Positions 1 to 9,587 are shown, counted from the stretch's first letter. The stretch is DNA of 64,000 nt from Flavobacterium sp. 123 (GCF_003634825.1 NZ_RBXD01000001.1:890501-954500), one strand, 5' to 3'. Notes: generated from the letters alone by a model not told the origin. Made by a program: numbers and translations.

Positions 1-2
1 AG

Positions 3-2018
3 CAAAAGAAAACTACTCGCTTATTAAAAGCTTCGAAATTCATTAAAGACAAATACAAAAAAGATTTAGAAAAAGTAATTGATGCCTATAAAGAAAAAGG
101 ATATAGAGATGCTAGAATACTTTCTGATTCTGTGGCTTATGACAAAGACAAAAAAGCATTAGCCATAAAAATAAAAGTTGATGAAGGAAACAAATATTAT
201 TTTGGAAATATCAAATTCTTAGGAAATACAGTATACTCTGATCAAGGTCTAAACAGTGTTTTAGGAGTTAAAAAAGGAGATGTTTATAATGGTGTTTTAT
301 TAGAAAAAAGAATTGCTGATAAATCAAAACCTGATGGTGAAGATATTACAAATTTATATCAAAATAATGGTTATTTATTTTCTAACATCAATGCAGTAGA
401 AGTAAAAACCGTAAACGACACTATCGATTTTGAAATACGTGTAACAGAAGGACCTATAGCTTATTTTAATAAAATTACAGTTGTTGGAAATGACAAAACA
501 AACGACCGTGTTATTTACCGAGAACTAAGAACTAAACCAGGAGAAAAATATAGCAAAGAAGAACTTGTTAGAACTATTCGTGAGATTGGACAACTTGGAT
601 TTTTTGATCCAGAAGCTATTGACCCTAAATTTAAGAATGTGGATTCAGGAGCTGGAACAGTTGACATCGAATATAATTTAGTAGAAAAAGGATCCAGCCA
701 GATAGAACTTCAAGGAGGTTATGGTGGAGGCGGATTCATCGGTACGCTTGGATTATCATTCAACAACTTTTCTGCAAGAAACATGCTAAACAAAGAAGCT
801 TACAAACCACTTCCTATGGGAGATGGTCAAAAAGTATCGTTGCGTTTACAAGGAAGTACTTATTTCCAAACCTATAGTGTGTCGTTTTCTGAACCATGGT
901 TTGGAGGAAAAAAACCAGTACAATTCAGTTCTTCGATATCTTACAGCAAGCAGTTTTCAAACAATTATGTAACCTATAAAGTAGATAAAAGTAAAAGTTT
1001 CAATATCTTAACATTATCTGTTGGATTGGCAAAAAGACTGACTGTACCGGATGATTATTTTGTATTATCACAATCTGTTAGTTTTCAACACTACGATTTA
1101 AATAATTACAATACAGGATTATTTACTTTTGGTAATGGAGCTTCAAGAAATTTAGCATACACTATTGGTTTAACAAGAAGTAACAAAGGGGTAAATCCAA
1201 TATTCCCAACTTACGGATCTGAATTTAGCTTAACAGCTAAACTAACACCTCCTTATTCCCTTTTAAATGGAGTTAAGTACGCTTCTCTAGGAGATACTGA
1301 AGCTTATAAATATAAATATACTGGAACAACTTATACTGGAGTAAACGGAATTCAAGTAAATAAAGGAGATTACTTAGAAGCAATTCCATCAACAACAAAT
1401 CCATATCCTAACAGTGTTGCTAATTATCAAGACGCTGCCGCAGACCCAGCATTAGTAGACCAAAAGAAATTTAATTGGTTAGAATATTATAAAATTAAAT
1501 TCAAAGCAGATTGGTATACAAAAATTTATGGTAAATTAGTATTACGAACTTTATCAGAATTTGGATTTATGGGTGCCTATAATCAAGAAAGAGGATTAGT
1601 TCCTTTTGAAAGATTTTATTTAGGTGGAGATGGAATGGCAATGTACTCCATGGACGGTAGAGAAACGATACAATTAAGAGGGTATCCTAACAACTCTTTG
1701 ACTCCTGTAAATAGTAAAGGAGAACAAATTGGTGCTACGGTATACAATAAATTCTCATTAGAAATGCGTTATCCAATAACCTTAAAAGCATCAGCATCCA
1801 TTTATGGTTTAGCTTTTTTAGAAGCAGGATCGTCATATGAAAATTTCAAAAGCTATAATCCTTTTGCGTTAAATCGTTCAGCAGGATTTGGTTTACGCGT
1901 ATTTATGCCTGCTTTTGGATTATTAGGAATTGATTTTGGACATGGTTTTGATGCTTTACCAGGACAAACAAAACCAAATGGATGGGAAACCCATTTTATA
2001 ATAGGACAACAGTTTTAA
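3..2018 (+). CDS. bamA: BamA/Omp85 outer-membrane assembly protein, 5'-truncated by window edge
   Basis: The reading frame is open from base 3, so the gene begins before the window; the GTG at 132 is an internal codon. About 671 residues are visible. The first ~200 form POTRA-type repeats, for example GNKYYFGNIKFLGNTVYS followed by a second unit with ITVVGNDKTNDRVIYRELR. The rest is a 16-strand-type Omp85 barrel ending in an aromatic residue (IIGQQF), as outer-membrane barrels do. The protein folds and inserts beta-barrel proteins in the outer membrane. Two OmpH/Skp chaperone genes follow 35 bp downstream, the usual Bacteroidota order, which supports BamA over another Omp85 member. Confidence 0.88.
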   Translation, partial: QKKTTRLLKASKFIKDKYKKDLEKVIDAYKEKGYRDARILSDSVAYDKDKKALAIKIKVDEGNKYYFGNIKFLGNTVYSDQGLNSVLGVKKGDVYNGVLLEKRIADKSKPDGEDITNLYQNNGYLFSNINAVEVKTVNDTIDFEIRVTEGPIAYFNKITVVGNDKTNDRVIYRELRTKPGEKYSKEELVRTIREIGQLGFFDPEAIDPKFKNVDSGAGTVDIEYNLVEKGSSQIELQGGYGGGGFIGTLGLSFNNFSARNMLNKEAYKPLPMGDGQKVSLRLQGSTYFQTYSVSFSEPWFGGKKPVQFSSSISYSKQFSNNYVTYKVDKSKSFNILTLSVGLAKRLTVPDDYFVLSQSVSFQHYDLNNYNTGLFTFGNGASRNLAYTIGLTRSNKGVNPIFPTYGSEFSLTAKLTPPYSLLNGVKYASLGDTEAYKYKYTGTTYTGVNGIQVNKGDYLEAIPSTTNPYPNSVANYQDAAADPALVDQKKFNWLEYYKIKFKADWYTKIYGKLVLRTLSEFGFMGAYNQERGLVPFERFYLGGDGMAMYSMDGRETIQLRGYPNNSLTPVNSKGEQIGATVYNKFSLEMRYPITLKASASIYGLAFLEAGSSYENFKSYNPFALNRSAGFGLRVFMPAFGLLGIDFGHGFDALPGQTKPNGWETHFIIGQQF

Positions 2019-2053
2019 AAATTTGAAACGAATTTTTCTAAAACAATAAAGTT

Positions 2054-3295
2054 ATGAGAAAACATTTTTTATTTCTATTTTTAGCCCTTTTTGCAGCCTC
2101 TACTATTGAGGCTCAAACTAGAGGAAACAAAGTTGGTTATATTGATATGGAATACATTTTACAAAATGTACCCAATTATACTGAAGCTCAAGCGCAATTA
2201 GAAGAAAAAGCACAAAAATGGAAACAAGAAATTGAATCCAAAAAAATTGAGATTGACAAGTTAAAAGAAGCACTAAAAGCAGAAAGTCCTTTATTGACAA
2301 GAGAGCTTATTGATGAAAGAGAATCTGAAATCAAATTTTTAGAAAATGAGAGGTTGGAATACCAACAAAAAAGATTTGGAGCTAATGGCGATTTGATTTC
2401 ACAAAAATCAGTTTTGGCAAAACCAATCCAAGATCAAGTTTTTACAGCTGTTCAAGATATTGCAGAAAGATTAAAATATGATTTTATATTTGACAAATCT
2501 TCGGATTTAACCATGCTTTTTGCTTCCAAAAGATTTGACATAAGTGATCAAGTTTTGCGCGTTTTAAACCGTTCAGAAAAAAGAGAAGAACTGACAAAAA
2601 AACAACTTGCTGCTGAAGAAGCTAAAGAGAACAAAGAAGATGCGATAGATGAAAATCCAGCATTAGCGGAAAGAGAAAAAATATTAGAGCAAAGAAAAGC
2701 AGAAAGAGAAAAAATACTTGCTGACAGAAAATTACTTCAGGAAGAAAAGAAAAAAGAATTTGAAGAAAGAAGAAAACAACTTCAAGCAGAACGTGAAGCT
2801 AAAAAAAATGGCACGGTTTCTGCCTCTGCTAAAACAGGGGATACTAATCAAGTAAAAACGGGATTAGACAACTCAAATGAAGAAGCAAAAATAGCTGCAG
2901 AAGAAGCACGAAAAAAACAAATTGATGCTAAAGCTAAAATTCTTGAAGAACGTAAAAAAACTCTTGAAGAACGTAAAAAAGTTATAGAAGACAAAAAGAA
3001 AAAGGCATTAGAAGATAGAGAGGCTGTTAAAAAAACAACTGTTACAGCTAATGATAAAACTAACGTTCTAAAAGAAGCTGAAAAAGCAATTGACACAACT
3101 AGCGAAAAAGCAAAAGTAACTCCAGAAGAAGCTACTAAAAAACAAACAGACGCTAAAGAAAAACTAATTGAGGAACGTAAGAAAGTACTCGAAGAAAGAA
3201 AAAAAGCTTTAGAAGAAAGAAAGAAAAAAGTATTAGAAGAAAGAGAAGTTCTGAAAAAAGCAAACGAAGAAAAATTAAAACAAAAAACAAACTAA
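2054..3295 (+). CDS. OmpH/Skp-family periplasmic chaperone with long charged coiled-coil tail
   Basis: The start gives a clear signal peptide ending near IEAQ. Residues ~25-170 are an OmpH/Skp domain (KVGYIDMEYILQNVPNY opening, then a long helical hairpin). Skp proteins hold unfolded outer-membrane proteins in the periplasm for the BAM complex. At 413 residues it is more than twice the usual ~165-residue length. Residues ~175-413 are extremely rich in K, E and R and made of repeated EERKK-type units, predicted to be a long coiled coil or single alpha helix. It sits between bamA and a normal-length ompH, probably in one operon. The OmpH assignment is secure; the function of the tail is unknown. 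Confidence 0.85.
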   Translation: MRKHFLFLFLALFAASTIEAQTRGNKVGYIDMEYILQNVPNYTEAQAQLEEKAQKWKQEIESKKIEIDKLKEALKAESPLLTRELIDERESEIKFLENERLEYQQKRFGANGDLISQKSVLAKPIQDQVFTAVQDIAERLKYDFIFDKSSDLTMLFASKRFDISDQVLRVLNRSEKREELTKKQLAAEEAKENKEDAIDENPALAEREKILEQRKAEREKILADRKLLQEEKKKEFEERRKQLQAEREAKKNGTVSASAKTGDTNQVKTGLDNSNEEAKIAAEEARKKQIDAKAKILEERKKTLEERKKVIEDKKKKALEDREAVKKTTVTANDKTNVLKEAEKAIDTTSEKAKVTPEEATKKQTDAKEKLIEERKKVLEERKKALEERKKKVLEEREVLKKANEEKLKQKTN

Positions 3296-3323
3296 TAATT
3301 AATTACTAAATATTTTAAACACG

Positions 3324-3824
3324 ATGAAACAAATCAAAACTTTATTAATTGCTGCAATACTTATTTTAGGAGCAAGCCAAACAATTTCTGCTCAAGCAAA
3401 AACTGCTCATGTAGATGTTAGTGATATTATGTCAAAAATGCCAGCAATGTTAGAAGCTCAAAAGCAATTAGATAAATTGAGTACTACTTACGATGCAGAT
3501 TACAAAAAAATGGTTACTGAATACCAAGCTAAATTAGCTCAATATGAAAAAGAAGCTGCAACAGTAACAGAAGTTGTAAATGGAGAACGTTCAAAAGAAG
3601 TTCAAGAAATGCAAAAAAGAATTGTTGATTATAGAGACAATGCTCAAAAAGAATTACAACAAAAAGAATCTGATATCGTTAAACCATTAATGGAAAAAGT
3701 TAGAGCTTCAATCCAAAAAGTTGGAAAAGCTAAAGGGTTCCAATATGTTCTTGATGGTTCTACACTTTTACTTGCTGATGGTCCTAACTTGACTGCTGAT
3801 GTAAAAAAAGATTTAGGTTTCTAG
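3324..3824 (+). CDS. OmpH/Skp-family periplasmic chaperone
   Basis: This 166-residue protein has a signal peptide (hydrophobic residues 7-17, cleavage after ISAQ) and a full OmpH/Skp domain beginning AKTAHVDVSDIMSKMPAM, followed by two long helices of the chaperone tentacle. Length matches the family. It is the second of two tandem ompH genes after bamA, 28 bp behind the longer paralogue, and is followed at once by a strong terminator, so it is the last gene of the outer-membrane assembly operon. The likely role is to carry unfolded barrel proteins across the periplasm. Confidence 0.88.
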   Translation: MKQIKTLLIAAILILGASQTISAQAKTAHVDVSDIMSKMPAMLEAQKQLDKLSTTYDADYKKMVTEYQAKLAQYEKEAATVTEVVNGERSKEVQEMQKRIVDYRDNAQKELQQKESDIVKPLMEKVRASIQKVGKAKGFQYVLDGSTLLLADGPNLTADVKKDLGF

Positions 3825-3840
3825 TATAAACCCAACCTAT

Positions 3841-3885
3841 AAAAAAACTGCTCATCCAAAATTTGTGATTGAGCAGTTTTTTTTT
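3841..3885 (+). terminator. Rho-independent terminator of the bamA-ompH-ompH operon
   Basis: An A-run plus CTGCTCA (3841-3854) pairs with TGAGCAG plus a T-run (3870-3885). The stem is perfect and is followed by nine T residues, 17 bp after the ompH stop codon. Confidence 0.85.
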
Positions 3886-3938
3886 GCCATATTATAATTT
3901 ATTAGGATATTTATATCATAGCATTTAACTTTGTTTAT

Positions 3939-4715
3939 ATGAATAATGACCAACCTATAGGAATATTTGATTCTGGTATTGGAGGAACTTCAATCTGGAG
4001 AGAAATACACCAATTATTACCAAATGAAAAGACTATATATCTTGCAGATAGCAAGAATGCTCCTTATGGTCAAAAATCAAAACAAGAAATTATTGCATTA
4101 AGTATGAAAAACACAGATTTTCTACTTAAAATGAAGTGCAAACTCATTGTAGTTGCATGCAATACTGCAACCACAAATGCGATACAAGAGTTACGCGAAA
4201 AATATGATATTCCGTTTATAGGTATTGAACCTGCAATAAAACCTGCAGCAAATAATTCAAAAACACAAACAATAGGAATCTTAGCTACTAAAGGAACGCT
4301 AAATAGTGAATTATTCAACAAGACTACCGAGATGTTCCAAGACACAAAAATCATTGAACAAGTAGGTTATGGATTAGTCCAGCTCATTGAAAACGGTCAA
4401 ATCAATTCGCCCGAAATGACTCAACTACTCCAATCCTATCTTAAACCTATGATTGAAGCTAATATTGATTATTTAGTTTTAGGATGCAGCCATTACCCCT
4501 ATTTGATTCCACAAATCAAAAAAATAGTACCACCACATATTCAAATTATTGATTCAGGCCAAGCAGTCGCTAAACAAACCCAAAAAATCTTGAACGATAA
4601 AGTAGGATTTAGCTCCGCTACAAAAAAGACTCCCGTTTTTTATACTAATACTAATCCAAAAGTATTGTCTGAAATATTAGAAGGAAAATATCTTGTTGAA
4701 CAAATAGATTTTTAA
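3939..4715 (+). CDS. murI: Glutamate racemase
   Basis: This 258-residue protein matches glutamate racemase in length and motifs: PIGIFDSGIGG at the N-terminus, VACNTATTNA with catalytic Cys74, and LGCSHYP with catalytic Cys183 and His185. It makes D-glutamate for peptidoglycan in the cytoplasm. The start is fixed because only one ATG precedes PIGIFDSG. A TAACTTTG -7-like element (3926-3933) lies only five bases before this ATG, so the transcript may be nearly leaderless. It stands alone between the ompH terminator and a convergent carbonic-anhydrase-like gene. Confidence 0.95.
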   Translation: MNNDQPIGIFDSGIGGTSIWREIHQLLPNEKTIYLADSKNAPYGQKSKQEIIALSMKNTDFLLKMKCKLIVVACNTATTNAIQELREKYDIPFIGIEPAIKPAANNSKTQTIGILATKGTLNSELFNKTTEMFQDTKIIEQVGYGLVQLIENGQINSPEMTQLLQSYLKPMIEANIDYLVLGCSHYPYLIPQIKKIVPPHIQIIDSGQAVAKQTQKILNDKVGFSSATKKTPVFYTNTNPKVLSEILEGKYLVEQIDF

Positions 4716-4774
4716 TTAAAAGTCTTTCTTTGAAAAAATCCATTTATAACATTAAGAGCATGAAGTGATAGTGA

Positions 4775-5293
4775 TTATTCTTCGTCTTTAAACCAACTCG
4801 AATACATCACGTAATTATTGGAAATACGCTCTATTTCGCCTGCAAAATTAGATTGATCTATGTCTTTTACTTTCTTTGCAGGAACACCCGCATATATACT
4901 TCCCGAAGTGACTACAGTGTTTTGAGTAACAACTGCTCCTGCCGCAATAATAGAATTACTTTCTACAATACAATTATCCATTACAATGGCTCCCATTCCT
5001 ATCAATACATTATCATGAATCGTGCAACCATGCACAATAGCATTATGTCCAATAGAAACATTATTTCCTATGATTGTGGGATGTTTTTGATACGTACAAT
5101 GTACAATTGCACCATCTTGAATATTTACTTTATTCCCTATTTTGATGAAATTCACATCGCCTCTAATAACGGCATTGAACCAAACACTACACGAATGACC
5201 AAAACTTACATCGCCAACTATAGTAGCATTCTCAGCTACATAACAATCATCAGGTATAGATGGAGTTTTTCCGTTAACAGATTTTATTAACAT
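4775..5293 (-). CDS. Gamma-carbonic-anhydrase-family left-handed beta-helix protein
   Basis: The 172-residue protein is a hexapeptide-repeat left-handed beta helix. Histidines at the three zinc-ligand positions of gamma-carbonic anhydrases are present (His65 in IVHCTY, His83 and His88 in IGHNAIVHGC). It could be a carbonic anhydrase or a PaaY/YrdA-like relative; sequence alone does not settle activity. It has no signal peptide, so it is cytoplasmic. It follows the PorP/SprF gene after 18 bp on the same strand and is probably co-transcribed with it. Confidence 0.85.
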   Translation of the reverse strand: MLIKSVNGKTPSIPDDCYVAENATIVGDVSFGHSCSVWFNAVIRGDVNFIKIGNKVNIQDGAIVHCTYQKHPTIIGNNVSIGHNAIVHGCTIHDNVLIGMGAIVMDNCIVESNSIIAAGAVVTQNTVVTSGSIYAGVPAKKVKDIDQSNFAGEIERISNNYVMYSSWFKDEE

Positions 5294-5311
5294 CGAATTT
5301 GATTTTAAAAA

Positions 5312-6298
5312 TTAATTAATGGCAGGACAATTACAATCGTATTTCTCAGGTTTGCAGAATAAATTAAGTCCCAAAGTAATCTGATGGTATCCACCAGTAT
5401 CAAATCTTATATCCCCTGAAACTTTTGAATAGGTATAGGCAAACATAAAATTTTTGAAATTAACCCCTACAATTGGAGTTATATACTGCAGTTTTTGTGA
5501 AGAAACACCAGTGCCATTTAGATATTGAGCACCATCAAAGCTTCTTCTATAAGACAATCCTCCCCATAACATCCCAAAATCAAGTTGTTTATAGGCTTTC
5601 AAATTAAGATCAATTGATTTTTCTTGTGTTTTGTCAATTAACTGAAACATAATTGATGGTTCCCACAAAACTTTGTCTTTGTTTCCAAAAACATATCCTA
5701 AACTCAAGAGATATTTTCTTAAATTATCACTTTCAAATTCGGTATAAAGCTCTCTTCTAGTTTCTATAGCACCCTGAACTGTAGCATGAGCGTAGAAATT
5801 TAAATAATTATAAGAAGCTCCAAAATCAACATTAAAATAAGAGTCTTTCTGAACTTGCCCAAAAACTATAGGATCAAAATCTGTAAATTCAGTTTCATCT
5901 AATTGACTTTGGATTAACCCTGCACTTATACCAAAAGACAATTGATTCAAGTCAATTTCGTCTCTTGAAAACATAATGTGATAGGCATAGGTAAGTTTAA
6001 CCCCTTTTTGAGAATGATACCCATTTTTATCGTTAAAAAGAATAATCCCAGCTCCTGTTCTTTCGCCTACTCTACCATTCAGACTTAGTGTTTGCAGTTC
6101 TGGCGCATCTTGTTGATTAAACCATTGCTTACGTCCCGTGAATCTTAATTTAGCACAATTAGCCGCTCCAGCCATCGAAGGATGAACTAAGTAATAATTA
6201 TCAGACAAATAATCGGAATATACCGGTATTCCTTCTTGTGAAAAGGAATAAAAGCTTATAAAAAAAAGTAAAACTAAAAACTTAATTCTGGTATACAT
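5312..6298 (-). CDS. PorP/SprF-family type IX secretion membrane protein
   Basis: The start at 6298 gives MYTRIKFLVLLFF, a clean signal peptide ending at FSQ; a start six codons upstream (6316) is possible. The mature ~310-residue protein has the PorP/SprF pattern: PVYSDYLSDNYYLVHPSMAG near the N-terminus, then the GRKQWFNQQDAPE segment, then an outer-membrane beta-barrel. In the type IX secretion system such proteins partner with secreted or cell-surface adhesins and anchor them, as SprF does for SprB. No large adhesin gene is adjacent here, so the partner is unknown. The family is firm; the exact paralogue is not. Confidence 0.88.
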   Translation of the reverse strand: MYTRIKFLVLLFFISFYSFSQEGIPVYSDYLSDNYYLVHPSMAGAANCAKLRFTGRKQWFNQQDAPELQTLSLNGRVGERTGAGIILFNDKNGYHSQKGVKLTYAYHIMFSRDEIDLNQLSFGISAGLIQSQLDETEFTDFDPIVFGQVQKDSYFNVDFGASYNYLNFYAHATVQGAIETRRELYTEFESDNLRKYLLSLGYVFGNKDKVLWEPSIMFQLIDKTQEKSIDLNLKAYKQLDFGMLWGGLSYRRSFDGAQYLNGTGVSSQKLQYITPIVGVNFKNFMFAYTYSKVSGDIRFDTGGYHQITLGLNLFCKPEKYDCNCPAIN

Positions 6299-6440
6299 TG
6301 AGGTTTTTTTATACAAAAAGATAGGCTAAAATAGTAAAATGTTTAACACAAAAAACGAATTGACAACTATGACTATCTAAAAAAAAGTTAATTTATTCCA
6401 TTAAAAACCAAATATAGGTATTCGTAGAAAATAACTTCAC

Positions 6441-6448
6441 TAAATTTG
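6441..6448 (+). promoter_or_regulatory. Bacteroidota -7 promoter element for the NifU-domain gene
   Basis: TAAATTTG matches the TAnnTTTG consensus of Bacteroidota primary-sigma promoters and lies 19 bp before the ATG. No clear TTG -33 box is present. Confidence 0.4.
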
Positions 6449-6467
6449 CAAAAAAATACATCTTATC

Positions 6468-7367
6468 ATGACTAAAATTATCATAAAAGAAACTCAAAAC
6501 CCAACTATACTAAAATTTGAATTTCCTGATTTTATAACTCAGAACGAAAGTTTTGAATTTAAAAACATAGACGAAGCAAAATCATCTCCTTTAGCACAAC
6601 AACTTTTTTACTTGCCTTTTGTAAAAACCGTATATATTTCAGGGAATTTTATCGCTATCGAAAAATTCAGCATTGTAGAATGGGAAGATGTAAAAGATGC
6701 AGTAGCAGAACAAATAGAAAATTTTGTGAATGATGGTGGTATCATAATTGCTGAACAAGAAAACAAAGCCAAAAAACAGCCTATCACCGTTTATGGAGAA
6801 ACTACTCCAAATCCTTCTGCTTTAAAATTTGTGGTCAGCAGAATGTTAACTAAAACTGCGGTAGAATTTAAAAATATAGATCAAACTGCTTCTTCTCCAT
6901 TAGCTAAAGAATTATTCAAATTTGCTTACGTTAAAGAAATTTTTATTGATGAAAATTATATTTCAGTGACTAAATATGAAATTAATGAATGGCAAGAAAT
7001 AACATTAGAATTAAGAAGTTTCATCAAGCAATATATCGAGAATGGCGGAATAGTTTTAGACGAAAATTTCATTCAAGCAGCTACCGTTGAAGAAAACAAT
7101 AAAACACAAGATTTTGATAACCTTGATGTTACATCACAACAAATCATCAATATATTAGAAGAATATGTAAAACCTGCTGTAGCAGCCGATGGTGGAAATA
7201 TTGCTTTTGATTCTTATAATGAATCCGACAAAACAGTAAAAGTAATTTTACAAGGTGCTTGTAGCGGTTGTCCTTCATCAACTTTCACTTTGAAAAGCGG
7301 AATCGAAAACATGTTGAAAAGCATGTTAAACGATGAGAATATTAAAGTTGAAGCTATTAATGCTTAA
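6468..7367 (+). CDS. NifU/Nfu-type Fe-S cluster scaffold protein with two Nfu_N domains
   Basis: The 299-residue protein has three domains. Residues ~1-92 and ~98-190 are two Nfu_N domains; the second carries the standard TPNPSALKF motif and both contain the SSPLA(Q/K)xLF signature. Residues ~215-299 are the NifU C-terminal domain with the cluster-binding CxxC in GACSGCPSS. Such proteins assemble or carry [4Fe-4S] clusters to apo-enzymes in the cytoplasm. Most Nfu proteins have a single Nfu_N domain, so an internal duplication has occurred. The gene is monocistronic, with its own promoter and terminator. Confidence 0.9.
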   Translation: MTKIIIKETQNPTILKFEFPDFITQNESFEFKNIDEAKSSPLAQQLFYLPFVKTVYISGNFIAIEKFSIVEWEDVKDAVAEQIENFVNDGGIIIAEQENKAKKQPITVYGETTPNPSALKFVVSRMLTKTAVEFKNIDQTASSPLAKELFKFAYVKEIFIDENYISVTKYEINEWQEITLELRSFIKQYIENGGIVLDENFIQAATVEENNKTQDFDNLDVTSQQIINILEEYVKPAVAADGGNIAFDSYNESDKTVKVILQGACSGCPSSTFTLKSGIENMLKSMLNDENIKVEAINA

Positions 7368-7394
7368 CTATTTTATATTAAAAAAACTAACATT

Positions 7395-7422
7395 AAGCGT
7401 TTCATTTAGGAACGCTTTTTTT
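7395..7422 (+). terminator. Terminator of the NifU-domain gene
   Basis: AAGCGTT (7395-7401) pairs with AACGCTT (7411-7417), followed by a T-run. It lies 27 bp after the stop codon. Confidence 0.75.
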
Positions 7423-7519
7423 ATTTTTATAAGCGCTCTTCAATAGTATATCATAATCATTCCTGTACTAAAATTACGAAGCAAAAGTATTTTCAATGTT
7501 ATCTATATAAAAAATAACC

Positions 7520-9544
7520 ATGAACGAATTACATTTAGAAACCAGTCCCTATTTGTTACAACATGCTAATAATCCTGTGCATTGGAAAGCATGGAACACA
7601 AATTCATTAGCCGAGGCCAAAGAAAAAAACAAACTAATCATCCTAAGTATTGGCTACTCTGCATGTCATTGGTGTCATGTAATGGAACATGAAAGCTTCG
7701 AGAATAATGAAGTTGCTGAAGTTATGAATGCACATTTTATAAACATCAAAGTAGATCGAGAAGAGCGACCTGATGTAGATGCCGTGTATATGAAAGCTGT
7801 TCAAATTATGACCGGACGTGGTGGCTGGCCATTAAATATAGTAGCCTTACCTGATGGAAGACCGGTTTGGGGTGGAACATACTTTAGAAAAGAAGAATGG
7901 ACTGAAACTCTTGACCAATTACAAGAAATGTATCAAGTAGTTCCAGAGAAAATGATTGAATATGCGGAAAAATTACACCAAGGAATCCAATCATTAGAAC
8001 TAATACAATCAGAAACTATTGAAAATGCTGTTGACCAAAAACAGATTGTTTCATTAGTCGAAAAATGGAAAAAAAGTTTCGATTTAGAATTTGGAGGAAT
8101 GGCTAGAGCTCCAAAATTCATGATGCCTAATAATTATGCTTTTTTAATGCGATTTGGCTATCAAAATAAAGATGCTGAAGTGCTGGATTTTGTGAATTTA
8201 ACCTTAACAAAAATGGCTTACGGAGGTCTTTTCGACACCGTTGACGGAGGATTTTCGAGATATTCAGTCGATATGAAATGGCATGTTCCTCATTTTGAAA
8301 AAATGCTTTATGACAATGGCCAATTAGTTTCCTTATACAGCGATGCTTATAAATGGACTAAAAATCCTTTATATAAAGAAGTCATAGAGAAAACGCTAAA
8401 CTTCGTTGAAAAAGAATTAATGAACACCGAAGGTGGCTTTTATTCTGCATTAGACGCCGATAGTTTGAACCCTGAAAATCATTTAGAAGAAGGTGCTTTT
8501 TATGTTTGGAAAATTGAGGAATTAAAACAACTTCTAAAAGAAGATTTCAATTTATTCAGCCAAGTTTTTAATTGCAATAGTTTTGGATTATGGGAAGAGG
8601 AGAATTATGTTTTAATTCAAAATCAATCGCTGAAAAATATTGCTGAAGCCAATAATATAGACACTTTAAAACTCCAAAAGAAAAAAATTACTTGGGAAAA
8701 ATTACTTTATACAGAACGAGGAAAACGTTCTAAACCAAGACTTGACGATAAATGTCTTACCTCTTGGAATGCCATAATGCTCAAAGGCTATAGTGACGCT
8801 TATAAAGCATTAGGAGACTCTAAATATTTAGATTTAGCTTTGAAAAACGCCCATTTTATTATCAAAAATCTTTGGACTGGTAAAGGGAATTTGCTCCATA
8901 ATTATAAAACTCAAAAAAGCACCATAAATGGTTATCTTGAAGATTATTGCTTCCTAATTCAAGCTTTTATTGGATTGTATGAAGTCACTCTTGAAGAAAA
9001 ATGGCTTCATGATGCTAAACAACTTACGGATTACAGTTTTGAGCATTTCTACGATGAAAATAAATCTTTCTTTGCTTTTACATCAAATCTAGATGCACCA
9101 TTAATTAGCACACATTTTGAAACGGAAGACAATGTCATTCCCGCATCGAACTCTGTTATGGCTAAAAATTTATACCAATTAAGTATCTATTTCAACAATC
9201 CGTATTACGAAAAAGTTTGCCAGCAAATGTTACATCAAATACTTCCAAATATTGATTATCCATCTGCTTATTCAAATTGGCTTGATTTAGGTCTTAATTA
9301 TTCGGGTGAAAATAAAGAACTGGCTATTTGTAGTCCAAAAGCTTTGGATTATACGGAGACAATTAATAGGCTATATATCCCAAATATTCTATTAGCAGGT
9401 ACTCAGACCAATTCCAAGCTTCCTTTTTTACAAGATCGATTCTCGGATTCAAAAGATCAATTTTACATTTGTCAAAATAAAACCTGTCAAATGCCACTTG
9501 CTGATTTTCAAGAAACTATTAACATTTTAATAAAGGATTTCTGA
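7520..9544 (+). CDS. DUF255/YyaL-type thioredoxin-domain protein
   Basis: The 674-residue protein has an N-terminal DUF255 thioredoxin-like domain (residues ~1-165) with the redox-type motif SACHWCHVM (Cys49, Cys52), then a six-hairpin-glycosidase-like alpha/alpha-toroid region with GGFSRYSVD, HVPHFEKMLYDN and ALDADS motifs. Length and order match the YyaL/spermatogenesis-associated-20 family, whose biochemical role is not established. It has no signal peptide, so is probably cytoplasmic. A small helical protein gene starts 43 bp downstream on the same strand. Confidence 0.88.
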   Translation: MNELHLETSPYLLQHANNPVHWKAWNTNSLAEAKEKNKLIILSIGYSACHWCHVMEHESFENNEVAEVMNAHFINIKVDREERPDVDAVYMKAVQIMTGRGGWPLNIVALPDGRPVWGGTYFRKEEWTETLDQLQEMYQVVPEKMIEYAEKLHQGIQSLELIQSETIENAVDQKQIVSLVEKWKKSFDLEFGGMARAPKFMMPNNYAFLMRFGYQNKDAEVLDFVNLTLTKMAYGGLFDTVDGGFSRYSVDMKWHVPHFEKMLYDNGQLVSLYSDAYKWTKNPLYKEVIEKTLNFVEKELMNTEGGFYSALDADSLNPENHLEEGAFYVWKIEELKQLLKEDFNLFSQVFNCNSFGLWEEENYVLIQNQSLKNIAEANNIDTLKLQKKKITWEKLLYTERGKRSKPRLDDKCLTSWNAIMLKGYSDAYKALGDSKYLDLALKNAHFIIKNLWTGKGNLLHNYKTQKSTINGYLEDYCFLIQAFIGLYEVTLEEKWLHDAKQLTDYSFEHFYDENKSFFAFTSNLDAPLISTHFETEDNVIPASNSVMAKNLYQLSIYFNNPYYEKVCQQMLHQILPNIDYPSAYSNWLDLGLNYSGENKELAICSPKALDYTETINRLYIPNILLAGTQTNSKLPFLQDRFSDSKDQFYICQNKTCQMPLADFQETINILIKDF

Positions 9545-9587
9545 AAAAAAATGCTTAGTATTGTATACTAATCAAACAACAAAGGGT

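Noticed and set aside
2641..3290. EERKK repeats in the long OmpH gene as a CRISPR-like or tandem DNA repeat
   Set aside because: The repeats are imperfect at DNA level and in frame throughout; they reflect protein coiled-coil composition.
4853..5290. 145-codon plus-strand frame opposite the gamma-carbonic-anhydrase gene
   Set aside because: It is the antisense shadow of a clear hexapeptide-repeat gene; its composition (many N, I, Y, S) is not protein-like.
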